From positions 59,948,985 through 60,012,984 of the forward strand of contig CM044321.1 of NCBI GenBank assembly GCA_024291935.2: a DNA stretch of 64,000 bases. Reading direction: 5' to 3'. Source of the stretch: Okapia johnstoni (lineage: Eukaryota > Chordata > Mammalia > Artiodactyla > Giraffidae). The position numbers and the translations under genes are program-made. Under the pieces are notes generated by a model, which saw nothing but the letters and a program-made list of their open reading frames with translations, searched no databases and was not told where the DNA came from. Within the stretch, counting starts at the first letter, position 1. Every line of letters starts with the position of its first letter. Of the stretch, positions 1-10,855 are shown in pieces.

Positions 1-275
1 TAGAATTCTTCTTAATTTTTTTCATTGAACCTTAATAAGTGAGCAGGTGGGCTGTGCTTAGAAGAATGTAACATTCACTTACTGTAAACTCAGAGAGGAG
101 TGTCAGATGACCATGCAAACAGTAAAAGAGCCAAGCTCATGGCTTTCTGATTTAATTATTATTGATTGTTAAAAAGGTCTTATATTTTGCAGTGGTTTAG
201 CATCACTTTGAAAAAAAGTGGGGTGGGGGCAGGAGGGGAGGAGGAAGAGAAAAAAGAAGGAAAGAAAGAAATGTA

Positions 276-561
276 TTGGGTTGGCCAAAACATTCCTTTG
301 TGGGTTTCTCTGAGATGGTCTGGAAAACCATGAAGAAACTTTTTGTTGTTCAGTTGCTCAGTTGTGTCCAACTCTTTGTGACCCCATGGACTGCAGCACG
401 CCAGGCTTCCCTGTCTTTCACTATCTCCTAGAGTTTGCTCAAACGCATGTCCGTTGAGTCGGTGATGCCATCCAACCATCTCATCCTCTGTTGCCCCCTT
501 CTCCTCCTGGCCCCAGTCTTTCCGAACATCAGGTCTTTTCCGATGAGTCTGGCCAACCCAG
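276..561. mobile_element. Mariner-type MITE split by a BovB fragment
   Basis: The left end (from 276, after TA at 274-275) reads TTGGGTTGGCCAAAAC. The right end (551-561, before TA at 562-563) is its near inverted complement, GGCCAACCCAG. Terminal inverted repeats flanked by TA are the signature of Tc1/mariner elements, and this hairpin MITE type is common in ruminants. The two halves, 276-336 and about 549-561, are separated by a BovB 3' fragment. The family name is inferred from the ends only. Confidence 0.7.
337..549 (-). mobile_element. BovB LINE 3' fragment
   Basis: Read on the minus strand, this matches the last ~210 bp of BovB, including the coding tail that reads [14 protein letters not shown] and the CTGAAC-type 3' end. 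It is severely 5' truncated and non-functional. It interrupts the mariner-type MITE, so it is the younger of the two. I see no convincing target-site duplication. Confidence 0.85.
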
Positions 562-1506
562 TACTTGGCACAGAGTTGGCGGCTGCTGCCTTGACCTCCA
601 TACAAAGTTTGGGGGTTTTTGCAGGGGTGCAGACACTTCTTTTCTTCTAGCTCCTGGGCCTGCCTGTGCTCCTGTCATGCCTGCCTGATCCCTGGATGGA
701 ATCAGAAGCTGTAGTGTGGCACTGTCCCATTATTTCCTGTATTTCCCAGAAGAATCCAGGACATCCCTAGAACCTGTGTTGTGTAGGAGTCTGAGAATAA
801 CTAAAAGAAGAAAACCAAACATACCTTTCATTTGAGTGAAAACAGAAAGTACTGCCTGTTGACCTCTTCGTTATGCTGACGAAAAGCTGAGGAACAACTT
901 GACTCAGGTGAAGTGACCTCTGTAACCGCACAAGAGCCCTGGCATCCGCGGACGAAATTTTATAAACCCACAGGAAACAGTCGTCCTTCTTGTGAAATAT
1001 GCTTCCAGAGGATTGAGAACGGCGTACGTGTATGCAAGCTCGGGCCTCATTGACATATTTTAATGACAGGGCATGTCGGCAACTTTTCTTTTCACTATGA
1101 TGTGGCCCAAAGAAAGAAATGTTACCATCTGACTGACTCATTCTGCAGGACCTGGTTTTCATAGGAATTTAAAGAGACAAAGAGGAGTAGGAAAAAAAAA
1201 ATTGACAAATGTACAGAGAAGCTCCATTTTTATTTTTTTTGCTGCACGCCCAGCCCAAAGCGCTGACTATCAATAACGGCCCTTAATTTTGGAATGTAAC
1301 CAGTCTTGCTGGGTTTTTTCCCTCTTTTCTTCTCTTTCCTTAATTTGATCTGAAACATGCCTTGTTCCTTTCCTTCTAAATCTTACCAATGTAATGGTGC
1401 TTCAGTCCGCCTTGGCAGTTACGATTGTGTTAAACGTCCCATGTAACCTCATACCGTCTCCTGTATTGATCGTCTTGATGTAGCTGCCACAAACCAGGAT
1501 TTTTAC

Positions 1507-1530
1507 TGGGTCCATAATGTGATGGACCCA
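1507..1530. other. Perfect 9-bp inverted repeat (hairpin)
   Basis: TGGGTCCAT at 1507-1515 and ATGGACCCA at 1522-1530 are exact reverse complements separated by a 6-base loop. It lies in a repeat-free stretch (about 760-1560) that keeps several CpGs. No function can be assigned; it may be chance. Confidence 0.6.
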
Positions 1531-1724
1531 GGGACCGTGATATCACTGTTTTTCAGTTTTAGTCCAAAAGCAGCAACCATAAATCTATCTTTTTTTTTTT
1601 TACTTGGTTTACCGAGGAATAAAAAAACAATCACAGAAATTAATGAAAATCTAAATATGATCTCAAAAAGCAGCATGTGAAACTTTGTTGAAGAAAATTA
1701 TCTAATTTTGTGAATATACATAAA

Positions 1725-3180
1725 AGTAGACTTTTAAATGTCAGTTCTTCCTGAAGTTAGAGATTTAGTAAAATTCCAATCAAAATTCCTAATATGATTT
1801 TCCTTTTTTGTCACAAAAAAGGTTATTATAATGATCATCCAGCTACATTTTTTAAGAAGAGAAACAGGAGACAGACACATAGATTCTGTGTTAACACATA
1901 TTTTGTATCTCCAGTAATTAAGTCATTTGCATTTCGACACAAGAATAGAATAGCAGATCAATAGGGCAGAGTTAGACAGCTCCCAAACAGACCCAATTAT
2001 GTGTAAGAACATAAAACAGGCTAAAGAAGACATTATCAGTCAGCGGCGGATGGAAAAAGTTTCTAAATAAATACAGCTAAAGCAGTTGGTTTGCTCTTAA
2101 GAAAAAGATCGATTTTAATCTTCACTTCATGTCCTACACCAAAATAAATTTCAAGAGCCTTAAACAGCTTTAAACATACAAAATAAAGCTTTAAAAAAGA
2201 AAAACAAAAAACTAGAAGTAAACAGAGTGGGCAGTCATAAACAGTCTCTACGAGGAAGAACACGTAAGCTTAAAAGAGTGGAAATCACAAAGGAAAATAT
2301 CGTATTTGATTATATAACATTTCAAAATTTCTCAACTGAAAAAGCTGTTTAAATATAATTTTATGAAAACAACAAATAGTTATTTAAAATATGATATAGG
2401 ATGGATAATATCTTCAATCTGTGATAAGCATATAGAAGTAAATAACAAAAACACTAAAATGCTATAGATAGCAGAAAAGTCACAGGAAAGGAAAGAACTA
2501 AAGTCTAATAAGTATTTTAGAGTGTTAAAATTTTTTAGATTATATTTTTATCTAAGTAATAGCAATTTTAGAATATTATTTAAGATTCATATTGGCTAGA
2601 ATTGAATAAAATAGGCTCTCTTTAGACACTGATAGAAAAGACATATTAATATAAACTGTTTAGAAAAAATATTGGTAATATGCAGTGAGGGCTTTAGAAG
2701 TATTTGTACCTTTATACCAATAATTTCATTTCTAGAAAACCATTCAAAGAAAATCATCATAAAAACAAAGATCATTTATAAAGATAATCTTGTTTTTCTT
2801 AAATAGTAAAATATTTTATTTTAATAAAATAATAAAAAATATATTTTTAAATAAAAACTGGTGTTTTAGAAATTTAATGGTCAGAGACTAATTAGTTGAA
2901 ATCTCAATGTAGTCTTCCAATGGAATATTATGTAGCCATTAAACTTACGTTTTCAAAGACTATTTAATAACATGAGAAATGCTTCAATAGTACTACTACT
3001 ATTCCAATTTAATGTGTTCTTATGTATACCAGGGAAAAGGTTGAAAAAAAATAATTAAAATATTAATAGTATTTATCACTGGTAGAATTATAGACAATTT
3101 AAATTTCCTTCTTGATACTGTTCCACAGTTTTCATTTTTACTTTTACAATAAGAAAAATAAATACTAAAAATAAAGCACA
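1725..3180 (+). mobile_element. Degenerate L1/HAL1-like LINE, 3' portion
   Basis: The segment is AT-rich with L1-type landmarks in order: a degraded ORF2-like stretch near 1930-2040, a TGGAATATTATGTAGCCATTA-type motif near 2922-2942, and an A-rich tail near 3140-3180. No open frame survives. The divergence suggests an old, pre-ruminant insertion. The subfamily cannot be given by eye. Confidence 0.5.
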
Positions 3181-3589
3181 ATTCTTTAGTCTGTTTATTT
3201 CTGAATTTGATATTCAACTAGATAAAAAATAAGTAAAAATATAGACTATTTGAAAATTTTCATCAAGTTTCACTGGACAGATATACAAACAAATCTAGAA
3301 CTTTGAATAAAATACATTTTTTTTCTCTACAAAACACTTACAAAATCATTACTATCTTCACCATGAAGAAAATCTTAAATAAATTCTAAAATGTAAAAAT
3401 GTTACATGTTTTCTGAATATAAGCTGATAAAACTAGTAATTAACAACAAAAAATAGCCATAAATATAACTGCTCATAAATTAAGAATTTTTTTTCTAAAT
3501 TACTCCTCATTTAAAGAGGAAATCAACATATAAATGACATATTTATAAATTCATAAAGTAACAATGAAATTGTTTTAAAAGCAAGCTGC

Positions 3590-3920
3590 TTTGTATCAAA
3601 ACCTATGGAATACAGTCAAATCTATGCCTTGAGAATCTTATCATAAAATATTTTTACTTTAACATAAGGATGTATACATGTGAACCTAAGCATTCAACTT
3701 AATTTATGAAAAAGTGATAAAGTAAGCCAAAAGAAGGTTGGAAGAGAAAATTTTGAAAGTAAATCTTGAAATTAGAGATAGAGAAAACATAAGGACAGCA
3801 AATAAAACCAAAAGCTGGATTTGAGGAAGTACTGATAAAATAGACAAATTCCTGGTACATGTCATTAAGGAAAACTATAAAAATAAAAAACAGATAATAT
3901 TGAGTGTAAAAAAACAGATA
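3590..3920 (+). mobile_element. Degenerate L1 ORF2 fragment
   Basis: The stretch near 3715-3880 has the order of words seen at the start of the L1 reverse transcriptase region, including AAACCAAAAGCTGGAT followed by AAAATAGACAAATTCCTGG. The frame is broken throughout. It may be part of the same old LINE debris as the neighbouring upstream element, rearranged. Confidence 0.45.
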
Positions 3921-4379
3921 CAAGCATATTATATTTATAACTACCTAATTTTGCTGTAGTGCAACATATGTGTTCTTAAAAATTATTGGACGATACATGA
4001 TCACACGATAAAAACCATAGGACATGTGGGAAAAATTGTGGCACATTACTCAAAAAATTTTTCCAGAAAACAAACAACTTTGTTGGTGATATGTAAGAAA
4101 TGAAGATAGGACACTGGTTAAAATGCTAGCACAGTTTTTATGCATGTGTTACATAGTTAAGGAATTCATAAAGATTACACAATATATACATGATTTTACG
4201 TGGAAAAGATCTGAAGCTTACATGTGGAAGTGGGTCTCAGAAAGGTCACAGTTCGTTGTGAGTTATTTTGAATTAATGGAGGAGGTTAACTGAAATCAGA
4301 AGGCCAAGTTTTAACACCAAATGAAGATAGGTGTGGCTCTCAGGCAGTGATACCCTGCGGTAGATGGTGGATGTTTAAG

Positions 4380-4432
4380 GTGTGTGTGTGTGTGTGTGTG
4401 TGCACGCATGCGTGTGTGCACACACTGTGTTC
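4380..4432 (+). repeat. (GT)n microsatellite with alternating purine-pyrimidine tail
   Basis: About 11 GT units are followed by an imperfect alternating tract (GCACGCATGCGTGTGTGCACACAC). Such tracts are length-variable and can adopt Z-DNA; no function is implied here. Confidence 0.9.
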
Positions 4433-5187
4433 CTATGCAGGTCGGTTCAGCTGGATTCAGTTTTCTATGTTCACCTAGTATTTCTGGATGACAAAATCAT
4501 GCATAAGCACATGTGAAATCAGAGCTATGCTCAGATCATTCCCTAATATACCAATCCTGTTGAAACTAATTCATGTTTTTAGCATAAGTGGTATAGCAGA
4601 ACTGCCTGTATATGAGAATGAAAGAATCAGAAGACAATATTGTATTAGTTCTGTAGTAATATATTTGAAAATTTGAAAATGAATGATTTTATAACAAAAT
4701 ATAAATTAATAAATTTGACTCAAGGAGAAGTAGAATGCTTACATAGATCAATAGCTGTAATTGGAAATTACAAAATTTTACATAGAAATTTCTGTGAAGA
4801 AGACATACAGATGGCCAAAAAGCACATGAAAAGATGCTCAACATCGCCAATTGTTAGAGACATGCAGGTTAAAGCCACAATCAGGTATCACCTCACACTG
4901 GTCAGAATGGCCATCATCAGAAAATCTACAAGCAATAAATGCTGGAGGGGATGTGGAATATAAATTGGTATAGCCACTATGGAGAACAGTGTGGAGGTTC
5001 CCTAAAAAAATAAAAATAGAGCTTCCATTTGATCCAGCAATCCCACTCCTGGGGCATATATCCAGATAAAACCATAATTCAAAAAGATACATGCACATTT
5101 TATAATACAGTGCAGCAGTATTTACAATAACCAGGACATGAGGCAATCTAAATGTTCATTGATAGAAAAATGGATAAAGAAGATGTG

Positions 5188-5190
<3 letters not shown>

Positions 5191-5224
<34 letters not shown>
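5191..5224 (+). repeat. (AC)17 microsatellite inside the L1
   Basis: A pure 34-base AC dinucleotide run sits in the L1 3' part between GTGTTT and AGAGACAATGG. Confidence 0.95.
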
Positions 5225-5228
<4 letters not shown>

Positions 5229-5268
5229 ACAATGGAATATTACTCAGCCATAAAAAAGAACGATATAG

Positions 5269-5603
5269 GATTTCCCTGGTGGCCTAGTGGATAGGAATGC
5301 CTACCAGTGCAGGGGATACAGGTTTGATTTCTGGTCCAGGAAAATTCCACTTGCCGCAGAGAAGTTCAGCCCATGAGCCACAACTACTGAATCCATGTGC
5401 CACAACTACTGAAGCCCGAGTGCCTAGAGCCTGTGCTCTGCGATAAGAGAAGCACAACAATAAGAAACCTGCATCCTCCAATGAGGAGTAGCTCCCACTC
5501 ACCACAACTAAAGGAAACCCGGGCAAAGAACGAAGACCCAGCACAGCCAAAAAGAAAAAAAGAAAAAAATTTTTAATGTAAAAAAAAAAAAAAGAAAGAA
5601 AGA
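5269..5603 (+). mobile_element. CHR-type tRNA-derived SINE, near full length
   Basis: The tRNA-like head begins TTCCCTGGTGGCCTAGTGGAT. The body carries the repeated CCACAACTACTGAA units and CAAAGAACGAAGACCCAGCA, and an A-rich tail runs to about 5603. These are hallmarks of the CHR SINEs of cetartiodactyls. It sits inside the L1 and is therefore younger than it. Confidence 0.85.
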
Positions 5604-5656
5604 ATGCCATTTGCAGCAACATGGATGGACCTAGAGATTTTCATACTGAGTGAAGT

Positions 5657-7760
5657 CAACTTCTTATTGCAAAATTCAGACTGAAATTGAGTAAAGTAGG
5701 GAAAACCACTAGACTGTCCAGGTATGATCTGAATCAAATCCCTTACGATTATACAGTGGAAGTGACAAACAAATTCAAAGGATTAGATCTGATAGATGAG
5801 CGCCTGAAGAACTATGGACGGAGGTTCGTGACATTGTACAGGAGGAAGTGATCAAGACCATCCCCAAGAAAAAGAAATGCAAAAAGGCAAAATGGTTGTC
5901 TCAGGAGGCCTTATAAATAGCTGAGAAAAAAAGAGAAGCAAAAGGCAAAGGAGAAAAGGAAAGATGCACACATCTGAATGCAGAGTTCCAAAGAATAGCA
6001 AAGAGAGAGAAGAAAGCCTTCCTCAGTGATCAATGCAAAATAGAGGAAAACAATAGAGTGGGAAAGACTAGAGATCTCTTCAAGAAAATTAGAGATACCA
6101 AGGGAACTTTTCATGTAAAGATGAGCACAATAAAGGACAGAAATGGTATGGACCTCACAGAAGCAGAAGATATTAAGAAGAGGTGGCAAGAATACACAGA
6201 AGAACTATACAAAAAAGATCTCATGACCCAATAATCACAATGGTGTGATCACTCACCTAGAGCCAAATATAAGTCAAGTGGGCCTCAGGAAGTATCACTA
6301 TGAACAAAGCTAGTGGAAGTGATGGAATTCCAGTTGAACTATTTCAAATCCTAAAAGATGATGCTGTGAAAGTGCTGCACTCAATATGCCAGCAAATTTG
6401 GAAAACTCAGCAGTGGCCACAGGACTGGAAAAGGTCAGTTTTCATTCCAATCCCAAAGGAAGGCAATGCCAAAGAATGCTCAAACTACCGCACAATTGCA
6501 CTCACCTCACATGCTAGCAAAGTAATGCTCAAAATTCTCCAAGCCAGGGTTCAGCAGTACATGAACTGTGAACTTCCAGATGTTCAAGCTGGTTTTAGAA
6601 AAGGCAGAGGAACCAGAAATCAAATTGCCAACATCCATTGGATCATAGAAAAAGCAAGAGAGTTCCACAGAAATATCTACTTCTGTTTTATTGACTCCAA
6701 AACCTTTGACTGTGTGGATCACAACAAAGTGTGGAAAAATCTTAAAGAGATGTGAATACTACCTCACCTGCCTCCTGAGAAATCTGTATGCAGGTCAAGA
6801 AGCAGCAGTTAGAACTGAACATGGAACAACGGACTGATTCCAAACTGGGAAAGGAGTACGTCAAGGCTGTATACTTTTACCCTGCTTATTGAACTTATAT
6901 GCAGAGTATATCATGCGAAATGCTGGGCTGGATGAAGTACAAGCTGGAATCAAGATTGCTGGGAGAAATATTGATAATCTCAGATATGCAGAGGACACCA
7001 CCTTTATGGAAGAAAATGAAGAAGAACTAAAGAGCCTCTTGATGAAAGTGAAAGAGGAGAGTGAAAAAGCTGGCTTAAAACTCAACATTCAGAAAACTAA
7101 CCTCATGGCATCCAGTCCCATCACTTCATGGCAAATAGATGGGGAAACAATGAAAACAGTGAGAGACTTTATTTTTGGGGGCTCCAAAATCACTGCAGAT
7201 GGTGACTGCAGCCATGAAATTAAAAGATGTTTGCTCCTTGGAAGAAAAGCTATGACAAACCTAGACAGAATATTAAAAAGCAGGGACATTACTTTGCCAG
7301 TAAAGGTCCGTCTAGTCAAAGCAATGGTTTTTCCAATAGTCATGTATGGATGTGAGGGCTGGACTATAAAGAAAACTGAGCACCAAAGAATTGATGCTTT
7401 TGAACTGTGGTGTTGGAGGAGACTCTTGAGGGTCCTTTGGACAGCAAGCAGATCCAACCAGCCAATCCTAAAGGAAATCAGTCCTGAATATTCATTGGAA
7501 GGACTGATGTTGAAGGTGAAACTCCAATACTTTGGCTACCTGATGTGAAGAACTGACTCATTGGAAAAGAAGACCCTGATGCTGGGAAAGATTGAAGGCA
7601 GGAGGAGAAGGGGATGACAGAGGATGAGATGGTTGGATGGCATCACCAACTCGATGGACATGAGTTTGAGTAAGCTCTGGGAGTTGGTGATGGACAGGAA
7701 AGCCTGGCGTGCTGCAGTCCTTGGAGTTGCAAGGAGTCAGACACGACTGAGCGACTGAAC
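5657..7760 (+). mobile_element. BovB (RTE-clade) LINE, 5' truncated, 2.1 kb
   Basis: This is the largest BovB in the window. It starts just past the endonuclease-coding region and runs through the reverse transcriptase to the 3' end (CGACTGAGCGACTGAACTGAA). A short repeated TGAAGT at 5651-5656 and 7761-7766 is a possible target-site duplication. It splits the L1 words GAGTGAAGT and AAGTCAGAC. BovB spread into ruminants by horizontal transfer and is the autonomous partner that mobilises Bov-tA and BOV-A2 (established knowledge). This copy cannot be active. Confidence 0.93.
5695..7548 (+). pseudogene. BovB ORF2 reverse transcriptase, decayed
   Basis: The reverse transcriptase is readable in pieces. 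Residues at 6300-6755 include SGSDGIPVELFQILKDDAVK and the finger/palm words SVFIPIPKEGNAKECSNYRT and QAGFRKGRGTRNQIANI. Residues at 6889-7548 include the catalytic loop and the C-terminal GDCSHEIKR and [12 protein letters not shown] words. Several lesions are visible: a missing segment near 6262-6275 upstream of the first long frame; motif A reading FIDSKTFDCVD, one residue shorter than the usual FIDYAKAFDCVD; a TGA at 6753-6755; and YAED in place of the catalytic YADD (near 6986-6997). The nuclease part is absent. It is a dead copy. Confidence 0.9.
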
Positions 7761-8277
7761 TGAAGTAAGTCAGACTGAGAAAGACAAAGATCATATGATA
7801 TCACTTATATGTGGAATCTTGAAAGAAATGGTACAAATGAACTTACTTACAAAACAGAAATAGAAACACCGATGTAGAAAACAAACTTATGGTTACCAAG
7901 GGAGAAAGGAGATGAGGAGGGATAAATTGGGAGATTGAGATTGACATATATACACTACTATATATAAAATAGGTGGCTAATAAAGACCTATTGTATAACA
8001 CAGTGAACTCTACTCAATACTCTGATATGGGAAAAGGATCTAAAAAAGAGTGGCTATATGTATAGGTGTAACTGATTCACTCTGCTGTACACCTGAAACT
8101 AACACAAGCTTGTAAATCAACTGTACTCCAATAAAAATTAATTTTAAATAAAGAAATTGGAAAATCTGTCAAAAGCTGCTATTTTTTAAAGGACTGGGAG
8201 TTCCTGATTTTATAGTTGAATTCTGATTCTTCAATCAGAGTTGTTTGTTATATTCCAGAAGATTTTTTTAAAAAGCT

Positions 8278-8489
8278 GTGTGTGCTCAGTTGTGTCCAAC
8301 TCTTTGCAACCCCATGGACTGTAGCTCACCAGGCTCCTCTGTCCATGGAATTTTTCAGGCAAGAATACTGGAGTGGGTTGCCATTTCCTGCCGCAGGGGG
8401 TCTTCCTGACCCAGGGATTGAACCTGCGTCTCTTTCCTCTCCTGCATTGCCAGGCAGATTCTTTGCCACTGTGCCACCTGAGAAGCCCC
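8278..8489 (-). mobile_element. Bov-tA SINE
   Basis: On the minus strand the tRNA-like head (GGGGCTTCTCAGGTGGCACA) is at 8471-8490. It is followed by the B-box-like region and the BovB-derived tail ending in GTTGCAAAGAGTTGGACACA. Immediately 5' of the head, with no gap, lies a U2 snRNA-like sequence, described separately. Confidence 0.92.
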
Positions 8490-8490
8490 C

Positions 8491-8529
8491 ATACCACACT
8501 TGATCTTAGCCAAAAGGCCAAAAAGTGGC
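8491..8529 (-). pseudogene. U2 snRNA 5' fragment fused to a Bov-tA SINE
   Basis: The minus-strand sequence contains GGCCTTTTGGCTAAGATCAA followed by GTGTGGTAT. This matches nucleotides 11-39 of vertebrate U2 snRNA with one difference (A to G at about position 35). The ten bases before it fit U2 nucleotides 1-10 only after several changes. It covers the branch-point recognition region but ends abruptly at about nucleotide 39, where the SINE head begins. It is a retroposed fragment, not a functional RNA gene. Confidence 0.8.
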
Positions 8530-8554
8530 CTTTTTAAAAGGTAAGATGCTTAAT

Positions 8555-8785
8555 TCATTTTCCAAAGGTAAAGTGTGCCAGACACTGCTCTAAATGTTTC
8601 ATAAATATTAACTAATCCTCACTGCAGTCTTGTGAGGCTATTACAGAGAAGAAAACTGAAGCACAGAATCTTGAGTAACTTCCCCAAGGTCATGTAACTA
8701 GTACATGTTTTAGCTGGGATTTTAACGAGACAGTTTGGTTCCAGTGTCCGAGGTCTGAACTCTTACCTACCCTGCTCTTTGGTCT
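8555..8785 (-). mobile_element. MIR SINE
   Basis: The + strand reads the MIR complement: AAACTGAAGCACAGAATCTTG, CCCCAAGGTCATGTAACTAG, then a TGGGATTTTAACGAGACAG-type region. This is an ancient mammalian-wide SINE with clear divergence. Confidence 0.85.
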
Positions 8786-9239
8786 CTTTAAACCAAAACC
8801 GAAGGAAGGTAGCTAGTTCTCTGGTTCCGAGTTGTATGAAGTACACCCCTTGAAAGGCCTAAAATCTGACTTGCCCCAGAGACTGCTAAGAAGGAATAGG
8901 CAATGCAGCCTTCTAGAAGGAGGGGGAAGGTGAGTTTGGTGGAGTTATAATCAAATTTTAAAGCAAGGGAGCAGAGAGTTGGCAGATAAATTCCCTGTTT
9001 ACCCCGCTGTCCAGTGGATTCTCCCAAAGTCTGGTGTTTGTTCTGTCTGTCCAGAGACCTGCTGTACTCTGGAGAACCAGCTGGGCTTCTTCACGAAGCA
9101 CAGCCCAAGTTAGTGACACACCTTCATCTTTTTCTGCTTCCCTTTGCTTCCCCCTCACTCAGACCACGGATACCACATCTCCAAACTAAGAAATGGCACT
9201 TAAGTTTCACCTCAAACTCAACTTTTTAGGAAACCAAGC

Positions 9240-9900
9240 TGCAGCAGAATTTGAAGAAATTCCTAAAACAAGAAGTGTATATGGCAAATAAACATGTAAA
9301 AAGTGCTCTGACTCATAAGCTGTTAAGATAATGCAAATTAAACCATAGTGAGTTATAACTTTTATATGTTAATTTGGCAAAAAATTGAAAAGAAGAGTAA
9401 TACCTAATGCTGATCAGGTATGGGCTAGTAGGCTTTCGTATGAGGGCCAGATGGTGGGGAAATGAAATTCTGCATACTTGTACAAAGTGATCTGGCAGAG
9501 TGTATTCAAATATTAAGTGTACACAATCTTTCAGCCAGCATCTTTGCAACATATGCATTAGTTCATATGTTTATACATTTGAAGACATTTCTTGCCGTAT
9601 TGTTGTAATAGTAGAAAATAGGAGACAAGCAGAATGTCCATTTAATGAAGGATATTTGAAAAAAATATGGTATATCCATATTTTGGGGTGTGTTTTGCCC
9701 TGGAAAGATAGTTCTGATATATTACAAATGAAAAGAACAAATGGTAGAATAATATATATAGTGTGATCCTATTTTTGTACTACACAACAAACCAGAAAAA
9801 AAGGAAAACCTATATATTTACATAAGGGTTTTCTTTAGGGTGAAAAAAACATATGGAACGATACAATAAACTGTTAGCTCTGTTTCAAAGGATTGAGATA
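9240..9900 (+). mobile_element. Old L1/HAL1-like LINE fragment
   Basis: LINE 3'-type words occur in order: GATGGTGGGGAAATGAAATTC, GGAGACAAGCAGAATGTCCA, ATGGTATATCCATATTTTGG and a GTGTGATCCTATTTTTGTAC terminus. It has no open frame, and the assignment to HAL1 versus L1 is uncertain. Confidence 0.6.
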
Positions 9901-10277
9901 GAGAGGAGAGGTAATTACTAACCTCTTCCTTATATATACTGTGTGATTTGCATGCTCATCTATTACAGTGAACATTAAGACAGGTGTGATAAGAACCCGG
10001 CAGCTTTCCCTAAAATCAAATTTCAGGCAAAGGCAATGATTCCTTTTCAACATTGATTCCTTCTTATGATTTCTTTTCAACATTGTTCTAAGAGTTCTCT
10101 AGCTAGTGGAATAAGATAAAAGGAAATAAAATATATATTGACTGGGAATGAAGATCTAAGACTATATTTGTTGCAGATAACATGATGATTTATGTAGAAA
10201 ATCTCAAAGAATTGTAAAAACAAAACAAAACAAAAACAAAACCTCCTGAAACTAATAAGCAGTCATATTGAGGTTTC

Positions 10278-10490
10278 TCATTGGAAAAGACTCTTATGCT
10301 GGGAAAGATTGAGGACAGGAGGAGACTGGGGCAACAGAGGATGAGATGGTTGGATGGCATCACTGACTTGGTGGACATGAGTTTGAGCAAACTATGGGAA
10401 ATAATGAAGGAAAGAAGCCTGGCAGGCTACAATCCATGGGGTTGTAAAGAGTCGGACATAACTTGGCAATTGAACAACATTAAGGTTTCA
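10278..10490 (+). mobile_element. BovB LINE 3' fragment
   Basis: The last ~210 bp of BovB, from TCATTGGAAAAGACTC to the degraded 3' end. Flanking TGAGGTTTC (10269-10277) and TAAGGTTTC (10491-10499) look like a target-site duplication with one mismatch. Confidence 0.85.
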
Positions 10491-10855
10491 GGATTCAAGA
10501 TTAGTATACAAGTCAGTCATTTCCTGTATACCAGCAATGAACAAGTAGAAATTGAAGTTAAAAAAAAAAATACCATTAGCATCCAGAAAGATGAAATACT
10601 TGGTGCAAATCCAACAAAATATGTAGAAGATCTATATGAAGAAAACCACATACCTCTGGTGAATTAAAGAAGAACTAACCAAATAAAGAGGTGTTCCACG
10701 TTCATAGATAGGAAAACTCAATATCATCAAGATGTCAGTTCTTCCCTATTTGATCTATGGATTCAGTGCAATCCCACCAACCACCCACCAATCCTTGGAA
10801 TTTACTCAAAGGAGTTGAAAACATATGCCCACACAAAAATCTACCTGCATTGTTT

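Larger units (their letters stand above)
4790..8155 (+). mobile_element. L1 LINE 3' portion, interrupted by a CHR SINE and a BovB
   Basis: L1 ORF2 C-terminal sequence begins near 4790 and includes the GGAATATTACTCAGCCAT motif. The L1 then resumes at 5604-5656 and 7761-8155, ending with the 3' UTR (GAAACTAACACAAGCTTGTA, then CCAATAAAAATTAATTTTAAA). It contains an (AC)17 tract at 5191-5224, a CHR SINE at about 5269-5603 and a BovB at about 5657-7760. Rejoining the L1 words across each insert shows they are later events. The 5' end is truncated. Confidence 0.85.

Noticed and set aside
8491..8529. Functional U2 snRNA gene
   Set aside because: Only about 39 of roughly 190 bases are present and no promoter or 3' box is seen.
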